A stretch of DNA of 64,000 nucleotides. Origin: an uncultured Elusimicrobia bacterium (GTDB lineage: Bacteria > Elusimicrobiota > Endomicrobiia > Endomicrobiales > CAIRNS01). Below are positions 16,011 through 24,935 of this stretch, one piece after another. The position numbers were made by a program, and so were the translations under genes. The notes beneath the pieces were generated by a model. That model was not told where the DNA came from and did not search any database. It saw nothing but the letters and a program-made list of their open reading frames with translations. The stretch's first letter is position 1. Each line of letters opens with the position of its first letter. The DNA is taken from the NCBI GenBank assembly GCA_903880015.1, contig CAIRNS010000027.1:1-64000 (forward strand). Reading direction: 5' to 3'.

Positions 16011-17657
16011 TTTCAGTACTGCCCCTTTGCTGGCGGATGTTACTTGCGCGGCGTAGCGGGTTAAATAACCTTTTTTTATTTTGTTCGGCGGTTTCACCCA
16101 TTTGGCGAGCCGCAGTTTTATTTCCATGTCCGTTAACCGCACACTCAATATGCGGCGGGGGATATCAATCGTAATCTTGTCCCCGTCTCTGAGTGCGGCT
16201 ATGGGGCCACCGTCTGCAGCTTCCGGCGAAACATGCCCGATACAAGGGCCGCGCGTACCGCCCGAGAACCGGCCGTCGGTAATAAGCGCCACAGAATCTG
16301 CCAAACCCATTCCCTGGATTGCGCTGGTGGGGCTGAGCATCTCCCGCATGCCGGGCCCGCCTTTGGGCCCTTCATAGCGGATGACGATGACTTCGCCTTT
16401 TTTTATTTTTTTGCTCATGATAGCCGTCATCGCGGTTTCTTCGCTGTCAAACACGCGCGCCGGACCGGTAAACACTTTCATTTTCTCGCTTACGGCGGCC
16501 TGTTTTACCACGCTGCCTTCGGGAGCAATGTTGCCTTTGAGTATCGCAATACCGCCCTCTTTATGATACGGCTTGTGCGCACGGATAATTTCGGTATCAA
16601 GCACCTGTCCGCGTTTGGCTATATCCATAATATTTTCGCCGCCGAGCGTCGGGCTGGGCGAGAGTTTTTTCTTGACAGCTGAAAGTACCGCGGTAATCCC
16701 GCCCGCATGGTCCAGGTCTTCCATGAAATGATCGCCCGCCGGTTCCAGACATGATATGTGGGGAACGGACCGGGATATTTCATCGAAAAGATCCAGCGGC
16801 AAGTCGAGCCCCGCTTCATGCGCAATCGCCGGCAGATGAAGAACCGTATTGCTTGATCCGCCCAGCGCCATATCGACGACAATGGCGTTTTTAAGCGCGT
16901 TTGCCGTCATAACAGCGCGCGGAAGTATATTTTCTTTGACCAATTCCACCGCACGGATACCCGAATCATACGCGATACGCCGTTTGGCTGCCGAGACCGC
17001 CGCCGCCGTCGCGCAACCGGGCAAAGACATGCCCATAGTTTCCGTCAGACACGCCATGGTGTTGGCGGTATAGAGCCCCTGGCAAGAACCGGCGCCGGGG
17101 CAGGCAGCCATCTCCAGCTCGTGCAGCTGTTTTTCACTGATCTTGCCTGCTTCAAATTGTCCGACTGCCTCAAAACTGTCGCGAATAAGCGAGCGCCGTT
17201 TCCCCTGATAAAATCCTGTCATCATCGGCCCGGCCGTCACTATGATTGACGGTATATTGAGACGCGCCGCGGCCATCAGCATGCCGGGCGTAATCTTATC
17301 ACAGTTGGTCAGAAGCACCAGAGCGTCGAGCGCGTGCGCGTTGGCTACGCATTCGACCATGTCGGCGATCAGTTCCCGCAAGGGAAGAGAATAATGCATG
17401 CCAGCGTGCCCCATGGCAATGCCGTCGCAAACAGCTGGTACGCCGAATATGTACGGCACGCCGCCGCCCGCGGCTATCCCGCGCTCGATAAACCGTTCCA
17501 GGTCCCGCATCCCGATATGTCCGGGAACCAGGTCGGTAAACGATGACGCGATTCCAATAAATGGTTTGTTGATATCTCTGCTGCTAATGCCGGTGGCGTA
17601 CATCAAACACCGGTTCGGCGCCCGCGTGGTTCCTTTTTTTGTCTGGTCACTGCGCAT
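16008..17657 (-). CDS. ilvD: Dihydroxy-acid dehydratase
   Basis: Dehydrates 2,3-dihydroxy-3-methyl acids to the 2-oxo acids of valine and isoleucine. It needs an Fe-S cluster: cluster cysteines are visible in [11 protein letters not shown] and in [20 protein letters not shown]. The substrate/Mg segment [20 protein letters not shown] is present near the C-terminus. 549 aa, typical of the shorter form. The start [20 protein letters not shown] fits the family. It lies 12 bp after cimA, so co-transcribed. Confidence 0.97.
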   Translation of the reverse strand: MRSDQTKKGTTRAPNRCLMYATGISSRDINKPFIGIASSFTDLVPGHIGMRDLERFIERGIAAGGGVPYIFGVPAVCDGIAMGHAGMHYSLPLRELIADMVECVANAHALDALVLLTNCDKITPGMLMAAARLNIPSIIVTAGPMMTGFYQGKRRSLIRDSFEAVGQFEAGKISEKQLHELEMAACPGAGSCQGLYTANTMACLTETMGMSLPGCATAAAVSAAKRRIAYDSGIRAVELVKENILPRAVMTANALKNAIVVDMALGGSSNTVLHLPAIAHEAGLDLPLDLFDEISRSVPHISCLEPAGDHFMEDLDHAGGITAVLSAVKKKLSPSPTLGGENIMDIAKRGQVLDTEIIRAHKPYHKEGGIAILKGNIAPEGSVVKQAAVSEKMKVFTGPARVFDSEETAMTAIMSKKIKKGEVIVIRYEGPKGGPGMREMLSPTSAIQGMGLADSVALITDGRFSGGTRGPCIGHVSPEAADGGPIAALRDGDKITIDIPRRILSVRLTDMEIKLRLAKWVKPPNKIKKGYLTRYAAQVTSASKGAVLK

Positions 17658-17669
17658 GAAATTCCTCCG

Positions 17670-19256
17670 TTACTTTTTCCGGCGAATAGCTGGTTTCTTT
17701 TTTAACAATTTGTATTCAACCGCATCCGACAACGCCTGCCAGGACGCTTCTATAATATTCTCTGAAACCCCGATCGTTCCCCAGGTGTCCTGCGGGTCAC
17801 ACGATTCGACAAGAACCCGCACCCGGGCAGCGGTGCTGGCGCCGGCGTTGATAACGCGCACCTTGAAATCGCGCAGAGACATTTCGCAAATCTCGGGATA
17901 GAACTTTGCCAGCGCTTTACGCAGACAGGAATCCAGGGCGTTCACCGGCCCGTCGCCTTCGGCCACGGTATGGACTTCGGTCCCCTTGATGTCAAGTTTG
18001 ACCGTCGCCTCGGACACCATCTCCCCGGCAGCGTTTTTCTCGACGCTGACATGAAATCCCTTCAGCGTAAAAAATGGCGTATATATGCCCAACGCCTTAC
18101 GGGTGAGCAGATTAAATGACGCATCGGCGTTTTCAAATTGATATCCGTTGTGTTCGGCTTTTTTTACCAAATCGATTATCTTCGCCGCCGCCTGCGGATC
18201 ATTTTCAATATCCAGAGAAAATTCTTTCGCCTTGGACGCGATATTGCTTTTCCCGGACAGTTCGCTGACCAGAATTTTCCGCTCGTTACCGACAGCGGTA
18301 GGGGCGATATGCTCATAGGTCAACGAATTGCGCTCGATAGCGGACACATGTATCCCCGCCTTATGGGCAAAGGCGTTAAGGCCCACATACGACTGTCGTT
18401 CATTGGGCAGAAGATTGGCAACCTCATCTACATACCGCGACAGTTCCGTCAGCTGAACTATTTTCTTGTCCGGAATACAGCGGTACCCCAGTTTCAACTG
18501 CAGAGCCGGGATAATCGAACATAAATTGGCGTTGCCGCATCGTTCACCGAGCCCGTTGATAGTCCCCTGCACCAGCGTGCAGCCCTCTTGGACCGCCACG
18601 ATGGAGTTGGCTACCGCACACTCGGTATCATTGTGCGTATGAATGCCCAGCGCCGCCGCCGGCAATTCTTTCTTCACCACACGGATGATTTCCTGAATAC
18701 CAGACGGCAGCATTCCACCGTTCGTTTCACACAAGGTCACATTATCGGCGCCCGCGTCTACCGCTGCGCGAAGAGTCGCCAGAGCATAGTCCCGGTTACT
18801 CTTAAACCCGTCAAAAAAGTGTTCGGCGTCGTAAATAACTTCGAGCCCTTTTGATTTCAAAAAGTACACGCTGTCGGCAATCATTTTTAGATTTTCTTCC
18901 GGCGTAGTGCGCAGGGCGTGCAGGACATGCAGGTCCCATGTTTTTCCAAAAATGCACGCAACCTTCACTTTTGAGCGAATAATGGCCTGCAGGTTCGCAT
19001 CCGCGGCGGCAGTATTGCCCTTGTACCGCGTCGAACCAAAGGCAACGAGCCGCGCATTTTTAAATTTCAGTTTAAGCGCTTCTTTAAAAAAAAGTTCGTG
19101 TTTCGGATTTGAACCCGGCCATCCGCCTTCTATGTAATGGATGCCAAAAGCGTCGAGTGACTGGGCAATGCGCAACATATCGTCAACGCTAAAAGAAATC
19201 CCCGCGCTTTGCGACCCGTCCCGCAGCGTCGTATCGAACAACTTTATGGTTTTCAT
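17670..19256 (-). CDS. cimA: (R)-citramalate synthase
   Basis: Condenses acetyl-CoA and pyruvate to citramalate, the threonine-independent route to 2-oxobutyrate and isoleucine. The DRE-TIM barrel begins KLFDTTLRDGSQSAGISFS; the HIHTHNDTECAVAN-like segment (LGIHTHNDTECAVAN) carries the metal histidines, and NGLGERCGNANL is typical. IEGGWPGSNPKH is characteristic of the CimA group rather than LeuA. The C-terminal LeuA-type allosteric domain (about 385-530) is complete. ATG 19256 is preceded by AGAGGAAC. Context with ilvD, ilvB, ilvH and ilvC supports the isoleucine role. No leu genes are in the window. Confidence 0.92.
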   Translation of the reverse strand: MKTIKLFDTTLRDGSQSAGISFSVDDMLRIAQSLDAFGIHYIEGGWPGSNPKHELFFKEALKLKFKNARLVAFGSTRYKGNTAAADANLQAIIRSKVKVACIFGKTWDLHVLHALRTTPEENLKMIADSVYFLKSKGLEVIYDAEHFFDGFKSNRDYALATLRAAVDAGADNVTLCETNGGMLPSGIQEIIRVVKKELPAAALGIHTHNDTECAVANSIVAVQEGCTLVQGTINGLGERCGNANLCSIIPALQLKLGYRCIPDKKIVQLTELSRYVDEVANLLPNERQSYVGLNAFAHKAGIHVSAIERNSLTYEHIAPTAVGNERKILVSELSGKSNIASKAKEFSLDIENDPQAAAKIIDLVKKAEHNGYQFENADASFNLLTRKALGIYTPFFTLKGFHVSVEKNAAGEMVSEATVKLDIKGTEVHTVAEGDGPVNALDSCLRKALAKFYPEICEMSLRDFKVRVINAGASTAARVRVLVESCDPQDTWGTIGVSENIIEASWQALSDAVEYKLLKKKPAIRRKK

Positions 19257-19279
19257 AAGTTCCTCTGTTGTGTTCAATC

Positions 19280-19400
19280 CTGTCATCCCCGAGTGGTTCT
19301 ATCGGGGATATGGTTTACTTCTTAAAACCAACACCAGATGCCGGCCTTACAATACCGACCGGGTCATAAAGCTCCCGATAACGACCTCGGAAATGACAAC
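19280..19400. repeat. Hairpin repeat pair upstream of cimA
   Basis: GTCATCCCCGAGTGGTTCTA with TCGGGGATATGGTTTA, then the partner AACACCAGATGCCGG...CTCGGAAATGACAA. A full but partly decayed member of the family best seen at 30,249-30,336. It fills the lysC-cimA gap. Confidence 0.65.
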
Positions 19401-19409
19401 TCTTTTTAC

Positions 19410-20648
19410 TTACTGCCGTTTATTGAGACCGAAAGCCGCGTGCAGCGCAGTCACGGCCTTGTTGACCGCGGCGTTGTCGATGATGCATGATATTTTAATT
19501 TCACTGGTAGAAATCATTTCAATATTAATCTTGTTGTCCGCCAGAACCGTGAACATCGTCGCCGCTACGCCCGGGTGGCTCTTCATGCCGACGCCGATAA
19601 TGGACACTTTCGCGACGTCTTTATCGTATATAATATTGGCGGCTTTAAGATCTTTGCGTATCTTACCCAGCACTTTCTGGGTTTTCTTCAAATCACTCCG
19701 ACTGACGGTAAATGAAATATCGTTGCGTTTATCCTGTGCTGCCGACTGGATAATCATGTCCACATTGATACCGCCGACGGCCAGCGCCCCGAACATCTTG
19801 GCAGCAATGCCGGGAATATCCGGCAAATCAACAACGGAAAGTTTTACCTGATTGCGATCGAATGTCACTGCGGTTAACAGCACTTCTTCCATGGCGCCCC
19901 TCCGGGATGTTATCGCTTCTTCACTGGTTATAATCGTACCGTCAGCGGGAGAAAAAGTTGAACGGACATGTATATCAACTTTATTTTTCTTGCCCACCTC
20001 GATACTGCGGCCCTGCATCACCTGCGCGCCGGTGCCGGCCATTTCAAGCATTTCTTCGTAGGAAATGTAATGGATTTTGCGCGCGTCGGCAACCACGCGC
20101 GGGTCAGTGGTATAGACACCCGCTACATCGGTGTAAATCTCGCAAAAGTCCGCCTTGAGCGCCGCCGCCAAAGCCACCGCCGTCAAATCCGAACCCCCGC
20201 GGCCGAGGGTAGCGATATCGTCGTTAGGGTTGATGCCCTGAAACCCCGCGACAACGACTATTTTCCTTCTGCTCAGTTCTTTGAGTATTTTTGTCGGTAT
20301 TATTTTTATGATACGCGCTTTCGTATGCGTCGTGTCGGCATAAATGCCCGCCTGCGGCCCGGTCAGAGAAATAACGGATTGCCCCATCTTTTTAATAGCC
20401 ATGGACAACAGGGCAATAGACACCTGTTCCCCGGTGGAAAGCAGCATATCCAGCTCGCGATCGTCAGGCGTGGCGGTTATTTTTTCGCACATAGCGATCA
20501 AATCGTCGGTCATATCGCCCGGCGCCGACACCACCACCACAACGCGGTTCCCCTGTTTTTTCTTATCGATAACCCGCGCGGCAACCTTCTTCATTTTGTC
20601 CGCATCAGCCACCGACGACCCACCAAACTTCATCACAACCAGCCCCAT
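19410..20648 (-). CDS. lysC: Aspartate kinase
   Basis: Phosphorylates aspartate, the entry to lysine, threonine and methionine. The amino-acid kinase domain starts VMKFGGSSVADADKMKKVA and has the GFQGI, LGRGGSDLTAVALA and TDVAGVYTTDPR segments. Two C-terminal ACT domains (about 265-405: VKLSVVDLPDIPGIAAKMFG and VSIIGVGMKSHPGVAATMF) suggest feedback control by lysine and/or threonine. 412 aa, the monofunctional Bacillus LysC/Thermus type. thrB lies upstream across a large repeat. Confidence 0.96.
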   Translation of the reverse strand: MGLVVMKFGGSSVADADKMKKVAARVIDKKKQGNRVVVVVSAPGDMTDDLIAMCEKITATPDDRELDMLLSTGEQVSIALLSMAIKKMGQSVISLTGPQAGIYADTTHTKARIIKIIPTKILKELSRRKIVVVAGFQGINPNDDIATLGRGGSDLTAVALAAALKADFCEIYTDVAGVYTTDPRVVADARKIHYISYEEMLEMAGTGAQVMQGRSIEVGKKNKVDIHVRSTFSPADGTIITSEEAITSRRGAMEEVLLTAVTFDRNQVKLSVVDLPDIPGIAAKMFGALAVGGINVDMIIQSAAQDKRNDISFTVSRSDLKKTQKVLGKIRKDLKAANIIYDKDVAKVSIIGVGMKSHPGVAATMFTVLADNKINIEMISTSEIKISCIIDNAAVNKAVTALHAAFGLNKRQ

Positions 20649-20703
20649 ATCCCCATACTCCCTTCACAATCAATTTCGAATTATTATATTATCTGCTGTT
20701 GAC

Positions 20704-20917
20704 TTTGCCCTTGAATCCCCCCTTGGGCGCCCATGAGACGAGCGATTTTTCGGGGTCGTAGCCGAGGACTGTCTGAGCCCCTCCTTGAGGGGCGAGTTCC
20801 GCAGGCCCGAAAAATCGCGAGCGAATGCCCACCGGGGGCACATTTCTTTTGTAACTTTTCTTTCGGGTGAGCAAAGAAAAGTTAAAGAGGGTGCAGGGGG
20901 CAAACCCCCCGCGGTGT
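20704..20917 (+). repeat. Large structured dispersed repeat, copy B
   Basis: About 85-90 % like copy A by eye. Outer stem CGATTTTTCGGG (20743-20754) with CCCGAAAAATCG (20806-20817). The inner stem has changed on both sides, GCCCCTC (20777-20783) with GAGGGGC (20787-20793), and has a 3-base loop instead of 11. The AACTTTTCTTT/AAAGAAAAGTT hairpin is kept. It fills most of the 344-bp gap between thrB and lysC. Confidence 0.85.
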
Positions 20918-20944
20918 TGAAGTTATCTAAATACAGATCAATTC

Positions 20945-20985
20945 TGCATTGTTGGATCCCCGATAGAATCATTCGGGAATGACAA
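20945..20985. repeat. Hairpin repeat downstream of thrB
   Basis: ATCCCCGATAGAATCATTCG followed by GGAATGACA, a mixed member of the ATCCCCGA/TCGGGAAT family, 8 bp before the thrB stop. Confidence 0.55.
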
Positions 20986-20992
20986 ACTCACT

Positions 20993-21889
20993 TCAGCGCG
21001 TTTTCAACACGCGCGCCCCACGCAAATCAAAATCCAATATAAACACTCTACTTGCAATAGACCGTTTCTTCCAAGCCGCCTGCATAGCCTTCCCCACTGC
21101 CGCCGCAGTAGAACGGTTCGTCAAAGCAATCACTGAAGGTCCTGCTCCGGATATCGCCGCACCATACGCGCCCTTTTTGCGCGCCGCGGCAAACACTTCG
21201 TCGAGTCCCACGATAAGTTTCTTCCGGTACGGCTGATGGAGACAATCATCCATCGCAATCGGCAAACAATCATATCTACGCGCCGTTATGGCTGCCATAA
21301 ATAACGCAGTACGGGAAATATTATACACCGCATCCTCTATCGGCACCTGCCGCGGCAATACGCGACGGGCTTCTTTTGTCGGCAATTCAAACGCCGGCTG
21401 ACATATCACCGCTTGTAAGGGCGGCGGATTGAGACGCACAAAACTTATCGATGGGCCGTCAACGGCGGCGCATATGCCCCCAACCAGCGCCGGCACGATA
21501 TTGTCCGGATGGCCTTCAAGACGAACGCCGATAGCCAGCAGTTCCGCAGGCGTATATTTTTTTCCGGTAACCGCGTATGCCGCCAACAATCCGCCCAACC
21601 GCGCGGCCGCGCTGGACCCGAGTCCGGCACTCAACGGGATGCGGTTGATGAGCCGGATACGCAAAGAACCAAACGGATATTTTTTCCCGAGAATCTTCGT
21701 CATCGACTGCCAGACGATATTGGATTTATCAGTCGGCAACACCCCGGCGCCTTCGCCTTCCACCGCAATGCACTGTGCAGGACCCGAGGAAATATGAATC
21801 TCATTATATAATTTTACCGCCGCGCCGAGCGTATCAAACCCCGGCCCCAGATTGGCAGTAGTAGCGGGTATAATAATCTTTATATTCAG
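20993..21889 (-). CDS. thrB: Homoserine kinase
   Basis: GHMP-family kinase phosphorylating homoserine on the way to threonine. The N-terminal IIIPATTANLGPGFDTLG is a classic ThrB start, and the ATP loop is IPLSAGLGSSAAARLGGLLA. The C-terminal GAAISGAGPSVIAL is the third GHMP motif. No ATG stands at the natural start. A CTG at 21889 lies six bases after AGGAG and gives LNIKIIIPATT, so I take CTG; the frame can be extended to a TTG at 21946, but those residues come from a dispersed repeat. 298 aa plus stop, normal. Confidence 0.93.
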   Translation of the reverse strand: MNIKIIIPATTANLGPGFDTLGAAVKLYNEIHISSGPAQCIAVEGEGAGVLPTDKSNIVWQSMTKILGKKYPFGSLRIRLINRIPLSAGLGSSAAARLGGLLAAYAVTGKKYTPAELLAIGVRLEGHPDNIVPALVGGICAAVDGPSISFVRLNPPPLQAVICQPAFELPTKEARRVLPRQVPIEDAVYNISRTALFMAAITARRYDCLPIAMDDCLHQPYRKKLIVGLDEVFAAARKKGAYGAAISGAGPSVIALTNRSTAAAVGKAMQAAWKKRSIASRVFILDFDLRGARVLKTR

Positions 21890-21914
21890 ACCATTCTCCT
21901 TATAACCAACTGCA

Positions 21915-22045
21915 TTTTCAAATCCCCCTGTTTCCCCCTTTTTCAAAGGGGGAGCACCAGCACTTCAGACCAAGGAAATACGTTGTTCTCTTGCCTGCTT
22001 TTTATTTCCCCCTTTGCAAAGGGGGAACAAGGGGGATTTGCCTTT
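21915..22045. repeat. Two CCCCCTTT...AAAGGGGG hairpin repeats between thiC and thrB
   Basis: ATCCCCCTGTTTCCCCCTTT with TTCAAAGGGGGA (21921-21952), and TTTCCCCCTTTGCAAAGGGG with AACAAGGGGGATTTG (22009-22041). They are opposite-facing members of the family. Confidence 0.7.
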
Positions 22046-22054
22046 AGCAATCCC

Positions 22055-23320
22055 TCAATCCTTCATCGCACAGAAGGGGCCGCACATGGCGCAGACATCA
22101 TCGGTCTTTGAAGGCATTTGTTTTCTGACCTGTGCGAACCGGACAGGGTCCATCGATAACTTTTCCTGACGCTGCCAGTCGCGGGCTTTACGCCATTTTG
22201 ACATTTCGTCATCCCAGTCGCGTGCGCGCGGCAGTTTTTTGGCAATGTCGGCCGCGTGGCCGGCAATGCGCGCTGCCATTACGCCATTATGCACATCGTC
22301 AACATCAGGTAACCGCAGATGTTCGGCCGGCGTTACATAACAGAGGAAATCAACACCATGCGACGCCGCCAAAGCCCCGCCGATGGCAGCGGTAATATGG
22401 TCGTACCCGGGCGCGATATCGGTGACGATAGGCCCAAGAAAATAGAGCGGCGCGTTGTGCCCCAGCCGTTTCGCCATAAGCACATTGGCGGGAATCTGAT
22501 CGAGGGGCACATGTCCCGGCCCTTCTATCATCGTCTGAACGCCTGCAGCGCGGGCGCGAAGCACCAGTTCGCCGAGCACCGAGAGTTCCGCGATCTGAGC
22601 GCCATCTGAAGCGTCTTTTGAGCATCCCGGACGGAAGCCGTCGCCCAAACTTAAGGTTACATCGTATTTTTTTGCGATCGCCAAAAGGCGGTCATAATCC
22701 TCGTACAACGGATTTTCCTTATTGTTGGCCTTTATCCACTTGACCAGGAACGACCCGCCGCGGCTGACCACGCCGACCAAGCGGTTCTGCCGGCCAAGAA
22801 CATCCACTGTCTGACGGGTAATACCGCAGTGCACCGTCATGAAATCAACGCCCTGTTCGGCCTGTTCCTCGATAACGGCAAACATATGCTCGCCACTCAT
22901 CTGGGTAATATTTTTTTTCCGCCCCACGGTTTCGCACGCCGTCTGATAGAGCGGCACGGTTCCGACCGGCACCGGACAATTTTCAAGGATCATCTGGCGA
23001 ATTTTGCGCAGGTTCCCGCCGGTCGACAAATCCATCACCGCATCCGCCCCGGCCCGCACAGCCGCATCAAGTTTTTTTCGTTCATCCGCCAACGAGATAT
23101 GGTCAGGCGATGTGCCGATATTGGCGTTGACTTTCGTTGAAAGCCCCGGCCCGATGCCAAACGGCTTAGCGATTCTGCGCCGGTTGTTTTTTGTGATTAC
23201 CACAACCCCGGCAGCAATATCCCGCAACAACTCCGCCACCGGAATCCGTTCTGTTTTAGCAACCGCCCTAACTTCCGCAGTCGTCTGTTCGTGCCGCGCC
23301 CGCTCCATAAGTGTCATCAT
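22055..23320 (-). CDS. thiC: Phosphomethylpyrimidine synthase ThiC
   Basis: Radical SAM enzyme converting aminoimidazole ribotide to HMP-phosphate for thiamin. Family segments are clear: NANIGTSPDH, AVMDLSTGGNLRKIR, FMTVHCGITRQTV, SRGGSFLVKWI, MIEGPGHVPLDQI, IGGALAASHGVDFLCYVTPA. The C-terminal Fe-S motif DDVCAMCGPFC has spacing CX2CX3C, as in several Clostridium/archaeal-type ThiC, where E. coli has CX2CX4C. 421 aa, the short form without the N-terminal extension. No TPP-riboswitch signature is visible in the 81 bp upstream. It lies downstream of thiD2 on the same strand. Confidence 0.96.
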   Translation of the reverse strand: MMTLMERARHEQTTAEVRAVAKTERIPVAELLRDIAAGVVVITKNNRRRIAKPFGIGPGLSTKVNANIGTSPDHISLADERKKLDAAVRAGADAVMDLSTGGNLRKIRQMILENCPVPVGTVPLYQTACETVGRKKNITQMSGEHMFAVIEEQAEQGVDFMTVHCGITRQTVDVLGRQNRLVGVVSRGGSFLVKWIKANNKENPLYEDYDRLLAIAKKYDVTLSLGDGFRPGCSKDASDGAQIAELSVLGELVLRARAAGVQTMIEGPGHVPLDQIPANVLMAKRLGHNAPLYFLGPIVTDIAPGYDHITAAIGGALAASHGVDFLCYVTPAEHLRLPDVDDVHNGVMAARIAGHAADIAKKLPRARDWDDEMSKWRKARDWQRQEKLSMDPVRFAQVRKQMPSKTDDVCAMCGPFCAMKD

Positions 23321-23344
23321 GAGTATTTAATCCTATTTTATATT

Positions 23345-23372
23345 TTGTAGCCGCGAAGCTTGCTTCGCCGCC
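23345..23372. repeat. Hairpin shared with 11,761
   Basis: GCGAAGCTTGCTTCGC at 23353-23368, identical to the hairpin at 11761-11776, with similar flanks. It lies between thiD2 and thiC and could act as an attenuator or spacer. Confidence 0.55.
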
Positions 23373-23401
23373 TTTCGTCTTTTCTGTTGTACCTAATAAC
23401 A

Positions 23402-23812
23402 CTACACCTTCTGCGGCGCTTGCATCTTCTTTTCAAGCGTATAAACGGCAAACCTGACTTTCTTAAATTGCGGGCCGGCATGAGGCGACAAAAGCTTTCC
23501 GTATTCTTCCAGCACGCGCAGTGACTCTTCCACCCGACGGAAATTAGCGGCAATGATCGCCGTTCTGTCGGCGCGCTTTCCTTCCCGCATGGTTCTGCCA
23601 CTATCAGCTACAGCGTCGCGATTGAAGACCAGCACCGGATACGCTGCCCGCGTGATGCGGTCAACCCGGTGACGCAGAGCACGCAGTTTTTTGTAGAGCG
23701 ACGCATTGCCCAGCACAAACCGCGCGGTATCTTCGATGACCCGCAACCCCTCGCGGCAACGGTTGACATTGGCGTCGATGAGCCGCAGAGCTGATTTATC
23801 GGCAGTCAGCAT
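23402..23812 (-). CDS. thiD2: ThiD2-type HMP-phosphate kinase domain protein
   Basis: The sequence RLIDANVNRCREGLRVIEDTARFV is characteristic of the ThiD2 domain (Pfam family ThiD2), which is often fused to the N-terminus of ThiE; published work assigned it HMP-phosphate kinase activity as an alternative to ThiD. Here it stands alone at about 136 aa. A second conserved segment, ANFRRVEESLRVLEEYGKL, is in place. ATG 23812 lies within the last codons of hldE2; a TTG at 23824 is possible. Position directly before thiC, which makes its substrate, supports the thiamin role. Confidence 0.85.
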   Translation of the reverse strand: MLTADKSALRLIDANVNRCREGLRVIEDTARFVLGNASLYKKLRALRHRVDRITRAAYPVLVFNRDAVADSGRTMREGKRADRTAIIAANFRRVEESLRVLEEYGKLLSPHAGPQFKKVRFAVYTLEKKMQAPQKV

Positions 23813-24281
23813 ACCGCTCAACAATCGTTTTAATCAAACTGCTGGTCGAGTGTCCGGCAACCACGGGAAAGCGGACAACTTTTTTTACGATATCCCTGCC
23901 AACGATATCGGCAATCTTATAATCCCCGCCCTTAACCAGAACATCGGGCTTTAACTGCTTAAGTATCTCGTAGGGCGTATCCTCGTTAAATACAACGACG
24001 CAATCAACGGTGTCCAGAGCTGCAAGCAATTCGCCCCTTAACCGCTCTGGGACTAGCGGCCGTTTCGGACCTTTCAGGCGCGCCAGCGAAGCGTCCGAAT
24101 TGATCGCGACAACAAGTATGTCGCCGTATGTTTTCGCTTTTTTAAACAGCCTCAGATGTCCGATATGCAGCAAATCAAAACACCCATTGGTAAAAACGAT
24201 CTTCTTGCCCCGACGCTTGAGCTGCGCGAGCATGCGGGCCGCCGCGGGGCGTGACAAAAATTTAGCGGGTTTTTTTTTCAA
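23796..24281 (-). CDS. hldE2: D-glycero-beta-D-manno-heptose 1-phosphate adenylyltransferase
   Basis: Nucleotidyltransferase of the cytidylyltransferase fold that activates heptose for LPS inner core. FTNGCFDLLHIGHLRLFKKA carries the HxGH motif, VVAINSDASLARLKG follows, and VKGGDYKI is the substrate loop of the RfaE domain II group. 161 aa, so it is the single-domain form; the kinase half (RfaE domain I) is not beside it. It overlaps gmhA upstream by 20 bp and thiD2 downstream by 17 bp, so the three are translated from one message. Confidence 0.92.
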   Translation of the reverse strand: MKKKPAKFLSRPAAARMLAQLKRRGKKIVFTNGCFDLLHIGHLRLFKKAKTYGDILVVAINSDASLARLKGPKRPLVPERLRGELLAALDTVDCVVVFNEDTPYEILKQLKPDVLVKGGDYKIADIVGRDIVKKVVRFPVVAGHSTSSLIKTIVERYADCR

Positions 24282-24846
24282 AGAGGATTGTCTCCAGAAG
24301 CGCGGAAAGGATATGTATCGCCAAAATATGGCACTCCTGGACCCGGGCTGTCACCGACGACGGTGCGCAGAAACATATATCGGCAGTAGTGTTAAGCTTC
24401 CCGCCGGCCGCACCGGTAAATCCAACGACAAACGCGCCCCGGGAGCGCGCGGCTTCAATGCCTTTAAGAACATTGGGGGAATTTCCGCTGGTGGAAATGG
24501 CAAGTACCAGATCCCCCGGCTTCGCAAACGCTTCTATCTGCCGAGAAAAAAGATCTTCAAAACCGAAATCGTTGCCGATTGCCGTCAGTGATGAGGTATT
24601 ATCAGTCAGCGCCATACAGGCAAGCGCCGGACGGTTCTTTTCAAAACGAACCACCAATTCCGCCGCCAGATGCTGGGCATCCGCCGCCGAGCCGCCGTTA
24701 CCAAACACCAGTATCTTCCCGCCGGAACGGTAGGTATCCAGCATTTTCTGCGCTATCCGCTCAATCAAAGCGACCGAGCCGTCATCCAGCATTTTTTTCT
24801 TGGTATCAATGCTGTCAGTAATATGCTTCGCAATAGTTTGTTTCAT
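24262..24846 (-). CDS. gmhA: Phosphoheptose isomerase
   Basis: SIS-domain enzyme converting sedoheptulose 7-phosphate to D-glycero-D-manno-heptose 7-phosphate, first step of LPS heptose synthesis. The phosphate-binding loops GNGGSAADAQHLAAEL (residues 49-64) and AISTSGNSPNVLKGIE match GmhA, as do the metal-binding His/Glu near the C-terminus (VQECHILAIHIL). 194 aa, typical. Together with hldE2 it is the best evidence in the window for an LPS-bearing outer membrane. Confidence 0.95.
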   Translation of the reverse strand: MKQTIAKHITDSIDTKKKMLDDGSVALIERIAQKMLDTYRSGGKILVFGNGGSAADAQHLAAELVVRFEKNRPALACMALTDNTSSLTAIGNDFGFEDLFSRQIEAFAKPGDLVLAISTSGNSPNVLKGIEAARSRGAFVVGFTGAAGGKLNTTADICFCAPSSVTARVQECHILAIHILSALLETILFEKKTR

Positions 24847-24935
24847 AAGTTCCTATAAAATCGTTATAAGTGAAAAAGTTAGAAAGTGAAAAGTACCAGC
24901 CTTCCCCAACGATGCTACATGCTCACATTTTTTTG

